DNA of 64,000 bases from Dongia sedimenti (GTDB lineage Bacteria; Pseudomonadota; Alphaproteobacteria; Dongiales; Dongiaceae): contig JAUYVI010000004.1 of assembly GCA_030715195.1 (NCBI GenBank), positions 270,803-334,802 on the forward strand, in the 5' to 3' direction. The notes beneath the pieces are model-generated. The model saw only the letters and a list, made by a program, of their open reading frames with translations. It was not told the DNA's origin and made no database searches. A program made the position numbers and the translations under genes. This document shows, piece after piece, positions 10,485 through 23,024 of this stretch (position 1 is the first letter of the stretch; each line of letters opens with the position of its first letter).

Positions 10485-10692
10485 GGGTTGCGCGCTCTCC
10501 GAGTCGCATTGCCTCGCCGCTTCCGCTGCAATCTAATCACGAAGCCCGCGAAGGTCCTTGCGTATTGCATCAACCCGCCGGACGCTTTGTTGTTTCGTAG
10601 AGGGGCGCGGACGCAACTTTGCGATATTGCTGCGCCGCAGCGTGACTTTCGCGCGGCCAGACCGCTAGGATGCGCCCATTCAGGGAGAGCCC
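10485..10692. promoter_or_regulatory. Divergent promoter region between the ferredoxin-oxidoreductase/ivd and MCC operons
   Basis: This is the only gap between two divergent operons of one pathway, so it must hold both promoters. It is less GC-rich than its surroundings. A 12-base palindrome, CGCAACTTTGCG (10612-10623), with a further TTGC copy just after it, is a possible operator. No regulator gene such as LiuR is present in the window. Promoter boxes could not be assigned with confidence. Confidence 0.4.
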
Positions 10693-12300
<1,608 letters not shown>

Positions 12301-12310
12301 GGTTTACAGC

Positions 12311-13080
12311 GTGAGCCTGCTTGTAGAAACCAGCGGCGCCGTCACCGCGCTGACCCTCGACCGGCCGGAGATCCACAACGCGTTCGACGAGGCGTTGATC
12401 GCCGCCCTCACAACTGCCTTCACCGAAGCATCCGTCGACGACAAGGTGCGCGCGGTCGTGCTGCGCGCCAACGGCAAGAGCTTCTCCGCCGGCGCCGACC
12501 TCAATTGGATGAAACGCATGGCCGGCTTCTCCGAGGCGGAGAACCTCGCCGATGCGCAGCGCCTCGCGGAACTGCTGCGGGTCATCGACACCTGCCCCAA
12601 GCCGGTGATCGCGCGGGTCCACGGCAATGCCTTCGCCGGGGCGATCGGCCTGATCGCCTGCTGTGACCTCGCCGTCGCGGTGCCGGAGGTCGAGTTCGCG
12701 GTGACCGAGGTGCGGCTCGGCCTCATCCCGGCGGTGATCAGCCCCTATCTCATCCGCGCCATGGGCGCCCGCCAGGCGCGGCGCTGGTTCCTGACCGCCG
12801 AGCGCTTCTCGGCCGACCAGGCCCTGGCGATGAACCTGGTCCACGAAGTCGTCGATCCCGGCGAGCTCGATGCCTGCGTCATGCATTGGCTCGACGCGAT
12901 TCAGAAGGCGGGGCCGCAGGCGCTCGCTGCCGCGAAGGCGCTGGTGGCGGCGGTCGATGCATCGCCCGATGCGGCCGTGATCGAAGATACGGCGAAGCGC
13001 ATCGCCGCGATCCGCGCCGGCGCCGAAGGCAAGGAAGGCGTCACATCCTTCCTGGAAAAGCGCAAGCCGGATTGGGTGCA

Positions 13081-13084
<4 letters not shown>
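12311..13084 (+). CDS. liuC: Methylglutaconyl-CoA hydratase (enoyl-CoA hydratase family)
   Basis: A 257-residue crotonase-fold protein with the oxyanion-hole segments SFSAGADLNWMKRMA and VHGNAFAGAIGLIACCDLAV. The -GADLNWM- segment is typical of methylglutaconyl-CoA hydratases. It hydrates 3-methylglutaconyl-CoA to HMG-CoA. The start is GTG at 12311, supported by GAGG seven bases upstream; there is no usable ATG nearby. Its stop overlaps the ATG of mccA (ATGA at 13081-13084), indicating translational coupling. Position between mccB and mccA is the classic liu order. Confidence 0.94.
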
Positions 13085-15068
<1,984 letters not shown>

Positions 15069-15072
<4 letters not shown>

Positions 15073-15971
15073 GCCTGCCGTCTTCGGTCCGCATCGTCGA
15101 GGTGGGTCCGCGCGACGGGCTGCAGAACGAACCGATTGCGGTCTCGGTCGCGGCGCGGATCGCGCTGATCGAAGGCCTGGTCGATGCCGGCTTGAAGGCG
15201 GTGGAGGCGGGCAGCTTCGTCTCGCCGAAATGGGTGCCGCAAATGGCGGACACCGCCGCGGTGCTGGCGGGGATCAAGCGCAGGGAGGGCGTGCGCTATC
15301 CGGTGCTGGTGCCCAACCTTCAAGGGCTCGAAGCGGCGGAAGCCGCCGGCGCCAAGGACATCTCGATCTTCGCCGCCGCCTCGGAGAGCTTCAGCAAGAA
15401 GAACATCAACTGCTCGATCGCCGAGAGCCTCGACCGTTTCCGCCCGGTGGCCGAGCGCGCCCTCGCCGAGGAGCGGCGGCTGCGCGGCTATGTCTCCTGT
15501 GTGCTCGGCTGCCCCTATGAGGGCGAGATCGCGCCGGAGGCCGTCGCGCGCGTTTCCAGGGCGCTCTACGACATGGGCTGCGCAGAGATTTCCCTCGGCG
15601 ACACGATCGGCACCGGCACGCCGCTCAAAGCCAAGCGGATGATCGAGGCGGTCGCGCGGCACGTTCCGATGCGGCAGCTCGCCGTGCATTTCCACGACAC
15701 TTACGGCCAGGCGCTGGCGAATATCCTCGCCAGCCTGGAGCTGGGCATCGGCGTGGTGGACAGCTCGGTCGCGGGCCTCGGCGGATGCCCCTATGCCAAG
15801 GGCGCCTCCGGCAACGTGGCGACTGAGGATGTCGTCTACATGCTGAACGGCATGGGCATAGCGACCGGCATCGACCTCGACCGGCTGGCGAAGGTCGGGC
15901 GCACTGTGTTGCAACAGCTCAATCGCGCGCCTGCATCCAAGGTCGCACAGGCGCTGGCGGCGAAGGCGTAG
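15069..15971 (+). CDS. liuE: Hydroxymethylglutaryl-CoA lyase
   Basis: A 300-residue TIM-barrel lyase (mvaB/liuE). [14 protein letters not shown] near the N-terminus carries the catalytic Arg and metal-binding Asp, AVHFHDTYG the metal-binding histidines, and [20 protein letters not shown] the active-site cysteine loop that is the family signature. It cleaves HMG-CoA to acetyl-CoA and acetoacetate, the last step of leucine degradation. Translationally coupled to mccA through ATGA at 15069. The next gene, 54 bases on, encodes an acyl-CoA ligase. Confidence 0.96.
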
Positions 15972-16025
15972 TACAATCGCCGCTCAAGCCCCGCGGCAGA
16001 CGGGGCAGCTCTCTGGGAGGACGCG

Positions 16026-17714
16026 ATGACGGACGTCATGAGCTATGTCAGCGGCACCAGCGACACGCCGCTGCTCGGTAAGACCATCGGCCAGGCGCTC
16101 GACGATGCTGCGGCTTCATGGGCCGATCGGCCGGCGCTGATCGATCGCGGCACCGGCACGCGCTGGACCTGGGCGGAATTGCGCGACCAGGCCGATGCCT
16201 TCGCCGCCGGCCTGCTGGCTTTGGGCCTGAAGCCCGGCGAGCGGATCGGCATCTGGTCCTTGAATCGCGCGGAATGGGCGCTGACGCAGTTCGCCGCGGC
16301 CAAGGCCGGCTTGATCCTGGTGACCATCAACCCCGCCTATCGCCTGACCGAGCTGGAATATGCGCTGAACCTGGTCGGCTGCGCGGCCCTGGTGACGGCG
16401 ACGCAGTTCAAGACCAGCGACTATATCGGCATGCTGAACACCCTGGCGCCGGAGCTGGCGACGGCGCAGCCGGGCGCGCTCAGGGCGGCGAAGCTGCCGA
16501 CCCTGCGCATGGTGATTCAGATTGCGGGCAACGCTCCAGGCACCATTCCGTTCAGCGAGGTCGCCAAGCGCGGGAGCGACATCCAGCGCGCCGAGCTGAA
16601 ACGCTTGGCCGCGGCCCTGCAATTCGACGACCCGATCAACATCCAGTTCACCAGCGGCACGACCGGAAATCCGAAGGGCGTCACGCTCACCCATCACAAC
16701 ATCCTCAACAACGGCTATTTCGTCGGCCGCGGCTGCGTGCTCACGCCGCAGGATCGGATCTGCATCCCCGTGCCGCTCTACCACTGCTTCGGCATGGTGA
16801 TGGGCAATCTCGCGGCGGTCACCAACGGCGCCGCCATGGTCTATCCCGGCGAGGGCTTCGATCCGCTGGCGACCCTGGAAGCCGTCGCGGCCGAGCAATG
16901 CACCGCGCTCTACGGCGTGCCGACCATGTTCATCGCCCAGCTCGAGCACCCGCGCTTCAAGGAATTCTCCATGGCGAGCCTCAGGACCGGCATCATGGCC
17001 GGATCGCCCTGTCCGATCGAGCTGATGAAGAAGGCGATCGCGCTGATGAATCTCCGCGAGATGACCATCTGCTACGGCATGACCGAGACCAGCCCGGTCA
17101 GCTTCCAGAGCGCGGTCGATGATCCCCTGGAACGGCGGGTCTCCACCATCGGTCGCATCCATCCGCATCTCGAGGTGAAGATCATCGACCCCGAGGGCCG
17201 GATCGTGCCGCGCGGCGAGAAGGGCGAACTTTGCACCCGCGGCTACTCGGTGATGCGCGGCTACTGGGCCCAGGCCGACAAGACGGCGGAAGCCGTGGAT
17301 GCCGGGCGATGGATGCACACCGGCGATCTCGCCACCATCGACGACGCGGGCTATTGCAACATCGTCGGCCGGATCAAGGATCTGGTGATCCGCGGCGGCG
17401 AGAACGTCTATCCGCGCGAGGTCGAGGAGTATCTCTACCGCCATCCGAAGATCCAGGACGTGCAGGTGTTCGGCGTCGCGGATCCGAAATACGGCGAGGA
17501 GCTCTGTGCCTGGGTGCGCCTCCGGGACGGCGAACAACTGACCGAGCGCGAGCTCCAGGCCTTCTGCGAAGGCCAGATCGCCCACCAGAAGATCCCGCGC
17601 TACGTTCGCTTCGTGGACGCCTTCCCGACCACCGTCACCGGCAAGGTGCAGAAATACAAGATGCGCCAGGCGATGGAAGAGGAACTGGGCGTGCAGGCGG
17701 CGAAGACGGCGTGA
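16026..17714 (+). CDS. AMP-dependent acyl-CoA synthetase
   Basis: A 562-residue adenylate-forming enzyme. Core motifs: [20 protein letters not shown] (phosphate loop), [51 protein letters not shown] and the C-terminal catalytic lysine in [13 protein letters not shown]. It activates a carboxylic acid to its CoA thioester. Members of this group sit at the end of leucine/isovalerate clusters, so a short branched-chain acid or acetoacetate is a reasonable substrate guess, but the sequence does not decide it. GGGAGG lies eight bases before the ATG. Last gene of the mccB operon; a REP-like inverted repeat follows and could stop transcription. Confidence 0.93.
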   Translation: MTDVMSYVSGTSDTPLLGKTIGQALDDAAASWADRPALIDRGTGTRWTWAELRDQADAFAAGLLALGLKPGERIGIWSLNRAEWALTQFAAAKAGLILVTINPAYRLTELEYALNLVGCAALVTATQFKTSDYIGMLNTLAPELATAQPGALRAAKLPTLRMVIQIAGNAPGTIPFSEVAKRGSDIQRAELKRLAAALQFDDPINIQFTSGTTGNPKGVTLTHHNILNNGYFVGRGCVLTPQDRICIPVPLYHCFGMVMGNLAAVTNGAAMVYPGEGFDPLATLEAVAAEQCTALYGVPTMFIAQLEHPRFKEFSMASLRTGIMAGSPCPIELMKKAIALMNLREMTICYGMTETSPVSFQSAVDDPLERRVSTIGRIHPHLEVKIIDPEGRIVPRGEKGELCTRGYSVMRGYWAQADKTAEAVDAGRWMHTGDLATIDDAGYCNIVGRIKDLVIRGGENVYPREVEEYLYRHPKIQDVQVFGVADPKYGEELCAWVRLRDGEQLTERELQAFCEGQIAHQKIPRYVRFVDAFPTTVTGKVQKYKMRQAMEEELGVQAAKTA

Positions 17715-17745
17715 ATGGTTGGCGCCCTGGATCTCGAGCGCCCAG

Positions 17746-17880
17746 GCTGCAGTGCCCCCCTCCAACCTCCCCCCTGAAGAGGGGGAGGCTTTTCACCGAG
17801 TGGCCGATCCAAGCGAGTAAGACCGGATGCGCGTGCTCTTCTCCCCCCTTCAGGGGGGAGTAAGCGGGGGGCAATGCAGC
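17746..17880. repeat. 135-bp inverted-repeat element (REP doublet / MITE-like)
   Basis: The outer arms are GCTGCAGTGCCCCCC (17746-17760) and GGGGGGCAATGCAGC (17866-17880), complementary with one mismatch. Inside lie two strong hairpins, one with arms CCTCCCCC/GGGGGAGG near 17766-17788 and one with arms CTCCCCCC/GGGGGGAG near 17841-17860. The element fills the gap between the acyl-CoA ligase and SDR genes and encodes nothing credible. It resembles C- and G-tract REP pairs common in alphaproteobacterial intergenic DNA; no mobilising transposase is in the window. Confidence 0.75.
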
Positions 17881-17991
17881 CGTGATGTGACCGAATCACC
17901 CCGTTTGCTGATCCAGTGCACCGCCCTTGGCATTGCTCGGTTGGTCCGCTAGCGTGCGCGCCGGGAATCCAACACGTAAGAAAGTCGCACC

Positions 17992-18741
17992 ATGAGTGAT
18001 CAAGGTAAGGTCGTGCTCGTTACCGGCGCCGGCTCCGGCATCGGCCGGGCGGTCGCGCTGGCATTCGCCAAGGCCGGCTATCGCCTGGCGGTCACCGGCC
18101 GCCGCGCCGAACCGTTGAACGAGGTCGTGGCGGAGGCGGGGAAGCCCGCGATCGCCATCCCGGCCGACATGACCGATCCCAAATCGGTCGCAGCCTTGTT
18201 CGCCAAGGTGAAGGCGACCTTCGGCCGGCTCGACGTTCTCTTCAACAATGCCGGCACCAACGCGCCGGCGATCAACCTCGAAGAGCTCACGGCCGAGCAA
18301 TGGAAGTCGGTGGTCGACACCAATATCAGCGGCGTCTTCTACTGCACCCAGGAAGCCTTCAAGATCATGAAGGACCAGAATCCGCAAGGCGGGCGGATCA
18401 TCAACAACGGCTCGATCTCGGCGACCGCGCCGCGGCCGAACTCCGCGCCCTACACCGCGTCGAAGCATGCGGTGCATGGCCTCACCAAATCGACCGCGCT
18501 CGACGGTCGCAAGTACAACATCGCCTGCGGCCAGATCGACATCGGCAACACGCTCACCCCCATGGCGCAGCAGATGACCAAGGGCGTGCTGCAGGCCGAT
18601 CTCTCGGTCAAGACCGAGCCGACCTTCGACGTGGCGCATGTCGCCAGCTCCGTGCTCTACATGGCGAGCCTGCCCTTGGACGCCAACGTGCTGTCGCTGA
18701 CCGTGATGGCGACCAAGATGCCCTTCGTCGGCCGCGGCTAG
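17992..18741 (+). CDS. Short-chain dehydrogenase/reductase
   Basis: A 249-residue classical SDR. The cofactor loop TGAGSGIG (residues 11-18), NNAG (85-88), and the catalytic Ser141, Tyr154, Lys158 (SAPYTASKH) are all present, so it should be active with NAD(P)H. TGRRAE after the second strand, with arginines, hints at NADP preference. Substrate unknown. The ATG follows a weak purine-rich site. The gene is followed after only six bases by the pepsin-like protease gene on the same strand, so the two are probably co-transcribed; a functional link is not obvious. Confidence 0.92.
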   Translation: MSDQGKVVLVTGAGSGIGRAVALAFAKAGYRLAVTGRRAEPLNEVVAEAGKPAIAIPADMTDPKSVAALFAKVKATFGRLDVLFNNAGTNAPAINLEELTAEQWKSVVDTNISGVFYCTQEAFKIMKDQNPQGGRIINNGSISATAPRPNSAPYTASKHAVHGLTKSTALDGRKYNIACGQIDIGNTLTPMAQQMTKGVLQADLSVKTEPTFDVAHVASSVLYMASLPLDANVLSLTVMATKMPFVGRG

Positions 18742-18747
18742 GTTTCC

Positions 18748-19893
18748 ATGACTCGGGTCGCGCGCATCCCGATCACCAACGTCTACGCCGACGGTGCCTA
18801 TACCGGCCGCATCCTGGTGGGCCGCGCGCTGAATCCGATGAACGTGCTGCTGGACAGCGGCAGCGCGGTCTTCGCGCTGGACGGCCGCAAGTACCGGCCG
18901 GACAAGGCGGCGGGCGATCGCACCACCCGGTTCGCCCAATACATGAGCTATTCCGACGGCTCGCACTGGGCCGGCGGGGTCATCAAGACCACGGTCGCGG
19001 TGGGGCGGCCGGGCAAGCTGATCAGCGCGGATACGATCAACGTGGCGCTCGCCACCGAGCAGACCAAGGACATGTTCGGCGCGACCGACGGGATCCTCGG
19101 CCTCGCCTATGCGCCGCTGGACGAGGCCTGGGAGATGCCGAAGGACACGATCGCGAATGCCTATAGCAGCACGCGGATTCGCGGCGGCCGCTACACCCAG
19201 ATCACGCCCTATCTCCGGCACCTGGATCAGCTCAACGTCGTCTCCGATATCTTCGCCTTCTACACAATGCGTTCCTGCATCCATCGGGGCGGCAAGAATC
19301 CGGCGGACGATCCGCTGAACCAGGGCTGGATGGTGCTGGGCGGCGGCGAGGACTGCCGCGACTTCTATAGCGGAAAATTCCAGACCGCGAAGGTGCTGGC
19401 CGAGCAGTGGTACAACACCAACCTCAAAGCCATCATCGTCGGCGACACCGATCCACTCGCGGTCCATCAGCTGCCGCCCGCCGGTTATCCGTCCAACTCG
19501 ATCGTGGACAGCGGCACCACCAGCATCGACCTGGGGCCGCAGCTGCTCAAAGCGGTGATCTCGCGCTTCAGGCCGGCGCAGCGGGCGCTCATGCAGGCGG
19601 CCCTGGCGCGCAAGAAGCTCTGCGTCGCCATGGCGGATCTCAATCTCAGAAAATGGCCGGATCTCACCTTCATCCTGCAAGGTCTGCAGAAGACCGATGT
19701 CGTTCTGAAGGTGCGGCCGCAGGATTACTGGCAGGTCAACGCGCCGAAGCCCGGCCTCGCCCAGCTCGCCTTGACCCAAGGCGAGCCGGGTTTCGCCATC
19801 CTCGGCCTGCCGCTGATGAACGGCTATTTCACCATCTTCGACGGCGAGGCCGACAACGACCGCGGCGTGGTCAAGTTCGCGCCGCGGACGTGA
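18748..19893 (+). CDS. Bacterial pepsin-like aspartic protease (A1-type fold)
   Basis: A 381-residue protein with the two-lobed pepsin pattern. N-lobe: YTGRILVGRALNPMNVLLDS leads into the active-site LLDSGSA (Asp36, normally DTGS), a flap-like segment MSYSDGSHWAGGV with the flap tyrosine at Tyr68, and ATDGILGLAY, the equivalent of the FDGILGLGY hydrophobic block. C-lobe: SIVDSGTTSIDLG (Asp254) and FAILGLPLMNGYFTIFD, matching the eukaryotic ILGD-x-F-x-R-x-Y-x-x-FD block. There is no signal peptide and no prosegment, like the cytoplasmic bacterial pepsins named shewasins. Both catalytic Asp residues are followed by Ser-Gly in place of Thr-Gly, and the second-lobe block reads ILGL rather than ILGD. 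Pepsin homologues are rare in bacteria. Lies 6 bases after an SDR gene. Confidence 0.85.
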   Translation: MTRVARIPITNVYADGAYTGRILVGRALNPMNVLLDSGSAVFALDGRKYRPDKAAGDRTTRFAQYMSYSDGSHWAGGVIKTTVAVGRPGKLISADTINVALATEQTKDMFGATDGILGLAYAPLDEAWEMPKDTIANAYSSTRIRGGRYTQITPYLRHLDQLNVVSDIFAFYTMRSCIHRGGKNPADDPLNQGWMVLGGGEDCRDFYSGKFQTAKVLAEQWYNTNLKAIIVGDTDPLAVHQLPPAGYPSNSIVDSGTTSIDLGPQLLKAVISRFRPAQRALMQAALARKKLCVAMADLNLRKWPDLTFILQGLQKTDVVLKVRPQDYWQVNAPKPGLAQLALTQGEPGFAILGLPLMNGYFTIFDGEADNDRGVVKFAPRT

Positions 19894-20313
19894 TCATTTC
19901 GCTGCGCCGGGCAGGGTGAGCGTGGCGCCGTCATCGGCGACGAAGACCGCGATCAGCGAAGCCGGCTCGGTCGCGCTCGCATTCTCGCTGACCAGATGGC
20001 TCGATCCCGGCGGCTCGAAGAAGGACTCGCCGGCCTGGTAGACCTTGGCCGGCCCGTCAGTGGAGACCTGCGAGCGGATGGCGCCCGAGAGCACATAGGC
20101 GAAGACGCTGCCGGCATGGTGGTGCGCCCCCGACTTGCCGCCGGGCGCGTAGTTCACGACCACGGCGCTCAGCACCTTGCCCGGCACGTTGGGCAGCGCC
20201 TGCGAGAACACCTGCTTCACGTCGGCGTCGGAATTTGCACCGGCGCCGAAGCCGGCGAACAAGGCTGCCGCGCCGAGCGCGAGCGCGGCGATGGTGTGGG
20301 ATTTGCGGACCAT
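19894..20313 (-). CDS. Secreted cupin-domain protein
   Basis: A 139-residue protein. Residues 1-26 form a signal peptide (IAALALGAAALFAGFGAGA). The remainder is a single cupin barrel: YAPGGKSGAHHHAGSVFAYV holds the first metal-binding motif (G-x5-HxH-x3,4-E-like, with AGS in place of the Glu region), and FFEPPGSSHLVSENAS the second motif with its His. It probably binds a divalent metal in the periplasm; no catalytic role can be assigned. AGAGGAG lies seven bases upstream of the ATG. It is the second gene after the carboxymuconolactone-decarboxylase-like gene (20-base gap); these two families are often paired. Confidence 0.88.
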   Translation of the reverse strand: MVRKSHTIAALALGAAALFAGFGAGANSDADVKQVFSQALPNVPGKVLSAVVVNYAPGGKSGAHHHAGSVFAYVLSGAIRSQVSTDGPAKVYQAGESFFEPPGSSHLVSENASATEPASLIAVFVADDGATLTLPGAAK

Positions 20314-20333
20314 GTTGGTTCTCCTCTGTGAAA

Positions 20334-20789
20334 TCAGGCGGCCTTGGCCTTGACCGGGTGCTGGTAGCGGAGGCTGATGGCGATGCGGTTCCAGGTGTTG
20401 ATCACCCCGATCAGCGACGTCAGATTGGCGGTCTCGGTGTCGTTGAAGTGCTGGCGCAGCTCTTCATAGACGTCGTCCGGCGCATGGGTCTGGCTGATCA
20501 GGGTCAGCGCCTCGGTCCAAGCCAAGGCGGCACGCTCGCGCGCGCTGTAGAGCGGAGATTCCCGCCAGGCATCCAGCAGATAGATCCGCTCCTCGGTCTC
20601 GCCATGGGCCCGGGCATCCTTGGTGTGCATGTGGATGCAATAGGCGCAGCCGTTGATCTGCGAGGCGCGAATCTTCACCAGCTCGATCAGCGAGGCTTCT
20701 AGCCCGCTGGCGGCGATGATCGGTTCGATCGCGGCGACGGCCTTCATGGTCTCGGGGGCGGCGGTATAGGCGTTCAGGCGAGCTTTCAT
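20334..20789 (-). CDS. Carboxymuconolactone decarboxylase / AhpD-like protein
   Basis: A 151-residue AhpD-fold protein. The redox motif CxxCxxxH is present as CAYCIHMH (Cys48, Cys51, His55), so it is more likely a peroxidase or thiol-disulfide protein than a true decarboxylase. ARERAALAWTEALTLISQTH is the second family block. The start at 20789 is preferred because GGAG lies eight bases upstream; a start at 20801 (four residues longer) is possible. First gene of a two-gene operon with the cupin. Divergent from clpS. Confidence 0.9.
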   Translation of the reverse strand: MKARLNAYTAAPETMKAVAAIEPIIAASGLEASLIELVKIRASQINGCAYCIHMHTKDARAHGETEERIYLLDAWRESPLYSARERAALAWTEALTLISQTHAPDDVYEELRQHFNDTETANLTSLIGVINTWNRIAISLRYQHPVKAKAA

Positions 20790-20951
20790 CGGGGTCTCCA
20801 TTGAGTTTGGGTTCGCTCTGCCCTTAAGACGGAGCGCCGACCGCCGCTGTGACCAGGTGCGGTGTGACGGTCCGCACAGAGGTGACATCGCCGCGCAACG
20901 GAACTAGATTAAGGTTCTGCACAGGGGGAACGGCGGACCAGGAGTTCCTCG
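20790..20951. promoter_or_regulatory. Divergent promoter region, AhpD-like/cupin operon and clpS
   Basis: The 162-base gap must contain both promoters. It contains an inverted repeat, GTGCGG and CCGCAC separated by nine bases (about 20856-20876), which could be an operator. AGGAG lies eight bases before the clpS ATG. No regulator gene lies adjacent. Confidence 0.35.
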
Positions 20952-21257
20952 ATGCCCGACATCACCGTCAAACCGGTCATCAAGCCCGAGCTCAAGGTCG
21001 AAAGGCCCAGGCTCTATAAGGTCATTCTGATCAACGACGACTACACGCCGCGGGAGTTCGTGACCCGGGTGCTGAAGGCCGAGTTCCGCATGACCGAGGA
21101 CCAGGCCCATGCCGTGATGTACACGGCCCATACCAGGGGCCTGTGCGTGGTCGCGGTCTTCACCAAGGACATCGCCGAAACCAAGGCAACCCGCGCCACC
21201 GATGCCGGCCGCGCCAAGGGCTACCCGCTCCAATTCATCACCGAGCCGGAAGAGTAA
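20952..21257 (+). CDS. clpS: ATP-dependent Clp protease adaptor ClpS
   Basis: A 101-residue adaptor. LYKVILINDDYTPREFV is the ClpS signature, with the Asn-Asp-Asp of the N-degron pocket, and AVMYTAHTRGLCVVAVFTKD plus IAETKATRATDAGRAKGYPL complete the domain. ClpS delivers N-end-rule substrates to ClpAP. The usual neighbour clpA is not in the window, and several core residues differ from the main alphaproteobacterial ClpS, so this may be the second paralogue (ClpS2 type) found in many of these bacteria. AGGAG lies eight bases upstream of the ATG. Confidence 0.95.
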   Translation: MPDITVKPVIKPELKVERPRLYKVILINDDYTPREFVTRVLKAEFRMTEDQAHAVMYTAHTRGLCVVAVFTKDIAETKATRATDAGRAKGYPLQFITEPEE

Positions 21258-21308
21258 GCGGCGGCGCCCGACTCTCTCGGTAGCAACGCTCGATCCTCAA
21301 CCAGACTC

Positions 21309-21393
21309 CGTCATCCCCGGACTTGGTCCGGGGATCCACGCCTTCCTTTTCGCGCCCAAGGCGTGGATCCCCGCGCCCAGCGCGGGGATGACG
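21309..21393. repeat. REP doublet of the GTCATCCCCGG family
   Basis: Outer arms CGTCATCCCCG and CGGGGATGACG are perfectly complementary. Two inner hairpins (CCCCGGACTTGGTCCGGGG and CCCCGCGCCCAGCGCGGGG) are joined by arms GGATCCACGCCTT and AAGGCGTGGATCC, so the whole unit can fold as a cruciform. A single half-unit of the same family lies at 42943-42980. It sits downstream of clpS and may end its transcript. No RAYT transposase is seen. Confidence 0.85.
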
Positions 21394-21424
21394 AATGAGA
21401 GGCTGCGACCGTCGCAGTTTCGAC

Positions 21425-21486
21425 TTCCCTTCGCCATATATCTGTGACATACTAAAAATATATCAACATAATAACAATAACTTAAC
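21425..21486 (+). promoter_or_regulatory. AT-rich promoter region of the GntR/transport/catabolic operon
   Basis: About 60 bases of strikingly AT-rich DNA (ACTAAAAATATATCAACATA and following) stand out in this GC-rich region just before the GntR gene. They are well placed for the operon promoter and for autoregulator binding. No Shine-Dalgarno sequence precedes the TTG, which hints at a short or absent leader. Box positions are not certain. Confidence 0.5.
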
Positions 21487-22155
21487 TTGAAACACGCGGG
21501 AACACGGCAGAGCGACACGGCTTACGAGCGACTGCGGGAGATGGTGATCCGCGGCGCCCTGAAGCCCGGTGCGCTCATCGAAGAGGGGGCCGAGATGGAG
21601 CGGCTCGGCGTCGGCCGCACGCCGTTGCGCGAGGCCCTGCAGCGCCTCGCCCAGGAGGACCTGATCGAGGTCGTGCCGCGGCGCGGCTATTTCGTCACCA
21701 CGATTTCCGCCGCCGAGATGTTCCAGATCTTCGAGGCGCGGCTCAGCATGGAGATCCAGGCGGTCCGCCTGGCGGCCGAGCGCGCGACGCCGGAAGATCT
21801 CGCGGCCCAGTGCGCGCTCCTGGATGAGGCGCGGACCGGCATGGCCGCCGATAACCGCGATCCCGCCTGGAATCTCGACATCGACGAGCGCTTCCATGGA
21901 TTGATCGCCGCCGCCTCGGGCAACCGCTATCTGGCGGCGACCCTGACCCGGTTCTACGGCCTCTCGGTCCGCACGCTCTATCTCTCCAAGATCCCGATCA
22001 CCCTGGCGAAGGACGAGATCGCGAATTTCGTCGCGGTGTTCGATGCGATCGCCGCCGGCGATCCCGATCAGGCCGAGCGGGCGATGCGCCGCCATCTCGA
22101 GTTCGATCCGATGACCATGATCGGCCTCGCCCCCAAACAGTCGGTCGAGGCCTGA
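21487..22155 (+). CDS. GntR-family transcriptional regulator (FadR/FCD subgroup)
   Basis: A 222-residue regulator. The N-terminal winged helix (AYERLREMVIRGALKPGALI, then GVGRTPLREALQRLAQEDLI) is typical GntR and the all-helical C-terminus with FEARLSMEIQAVRLAAERAT, a metal-type Asp/His arrangement (DERFHGLI) and late His in RRHLEFD is an FCD ligand domain. FCD proteins usually sense a small carboxylate or metabolite of the pathway they control. The start is TTG at 21487, the only in-frame start before the HTH after the stop at 21478; the next ATG (21541) would cut into the HTH. It is five bases from the first permease gene, so it should regulate the operon it heads. Confidence 0.92.
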   Translation: MKHAGTRQSDTAYERLREMVIRGALKPGALIEEGAEMERLGVGRTPLREALQRLAQEDLIEVVPRRGYFVTTISAAEMFQIFEARLSMEIQAVRLAAERATPEDLAAQCALLDEARTGMAADNRDPAWNLDIDERFHGLIAAASGNRYLAATLTRFYGLSVRTLYLSKIPITLAKDEIANFVAVFDAIAAGDPDQAERAMRRHLEFDPMTMIGLAPKQSVEA

Positions 22156-22160
22156 TCGGC

Positions 22161-23024
22161 ATGGGGGCGATGGCAAACCGGCGCGGCTTCATCGTGACCC
22201 TGCTGATGCTGGCGCCCTCGACCGTGCTGATCGCGGTCTTCCTGATCGCGCCGATGCTGATCGTGCTCGGCTACAGCTTCGCCGGCCGCGACGCCTATGG
22301 CGGGATCGTGCCGGGCTTCAACCTCGACTCCTATCGCGAGCTGTTCCAGCCGCTCTACTTCCCGATCTTCTGGAACTCGGTGAAGCTGGCCTTCTGGAAC
22401 ACCGTGCTCTGCGTGCTGACCGCCTATCCGATCGCCTATTTCATCGCCTTCCGCGCCGGGCGCTTCGCCCCGGTTCTGCTGATCCTGATGCTGATCCCGT
22501 TCTGGATCGACTTCCTGATCCGCATCTCCGCCTGGGTGGTGCTGATGGGCCGCAACGGCATGATCAACTCGGTGCTGACCGCCACCATCCTCGATGAGCC
22601 GGCGCGGATGCTCGGCACCTATGGCGCGGTGCTGGTCGGGCTGGTCTATGCCTTCCTGCCCTCGGCGGTGTTTCCGATCTATGCCGCTCTGCAGCCGATC
22701 GACCGCGCGCTGCTGGAGGCCGGCCGCGATCTCGGCGCCGGCCCGGTGCAGAACTTCCGCCGCGTCACCCTGCCGCTCTCGATGCCGGGCGTGATGGCCG
22801 CTTGCCTGTTCGTCTTCGTGCCCTCGATGGGCGTCTTCGCGATCCCGGTGCTGCTGGGCGGCGGCAAGAGCATCATCATCGGCAACCTGATCGTCCAGCT
22901 GTTCCTCGACTTCCGCAACATGCCCTTGGGTTCGGCGGTCTCGGTCGTGCTGCTCGTCTTCTCGTCGCTCGGCATTCTCCTCTACATGCGCGCGCTGCGG
23001 CGCGTGGAGGCGGCGCGCGCATGA
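22161..23024 (+). CDS. Polyamine-type ABC transporter permease (PotB/PotH family)
   Basis: A 287-residue inner-membrane protein with about six transmembrane helices and the EAA loop EAGRDLGAGPVQNFRRVTLP, the contact site for the ATPase. PSTVLIAVFLIAPMLIVLGY at the N-terminus and the YPIAYFIAF segment are typical of PotB/PotH-type permeases. ATG at 22161 is used; a second in-frame ATG three codons later is equally possible. The stop overlaps the next permease start (ATGA at 23021). Order here is permease, permease, binding protein, ATPase. Confidence 0.93.
   Translation: MGAMANRRGFIVTLLMLAPSTVLIAVFLIAPMLIVLGYSFAGRDAYGGIVPGFNLDSYRELFQPLYFPIFWNSVKLAFWNTVLCVLTAYPIAYFIAFRAGRFAPVLLILMLIPFWIDFLIRISAWVVLMGRNGMINSVLTATILDEPARMLGTYGAVLVGLVYAFLPSAVFPIYAALQPIDRALLEAGRDLGAGPVQNFRRVTLPLSMPGVMAACLFVFVPSMGVFAIPVLLGGGKSIIIGNLIVQLFLDFRNMPLGSAVSVVLLVFSSLGILLYMRALRRVEAARA

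Noticed and set aside
17600..17899. Short open frames across 17.6-17.9 kb on both strands
   Set aside because: They read through an inverted-repeat element and have no ribosome site or family resemblance.
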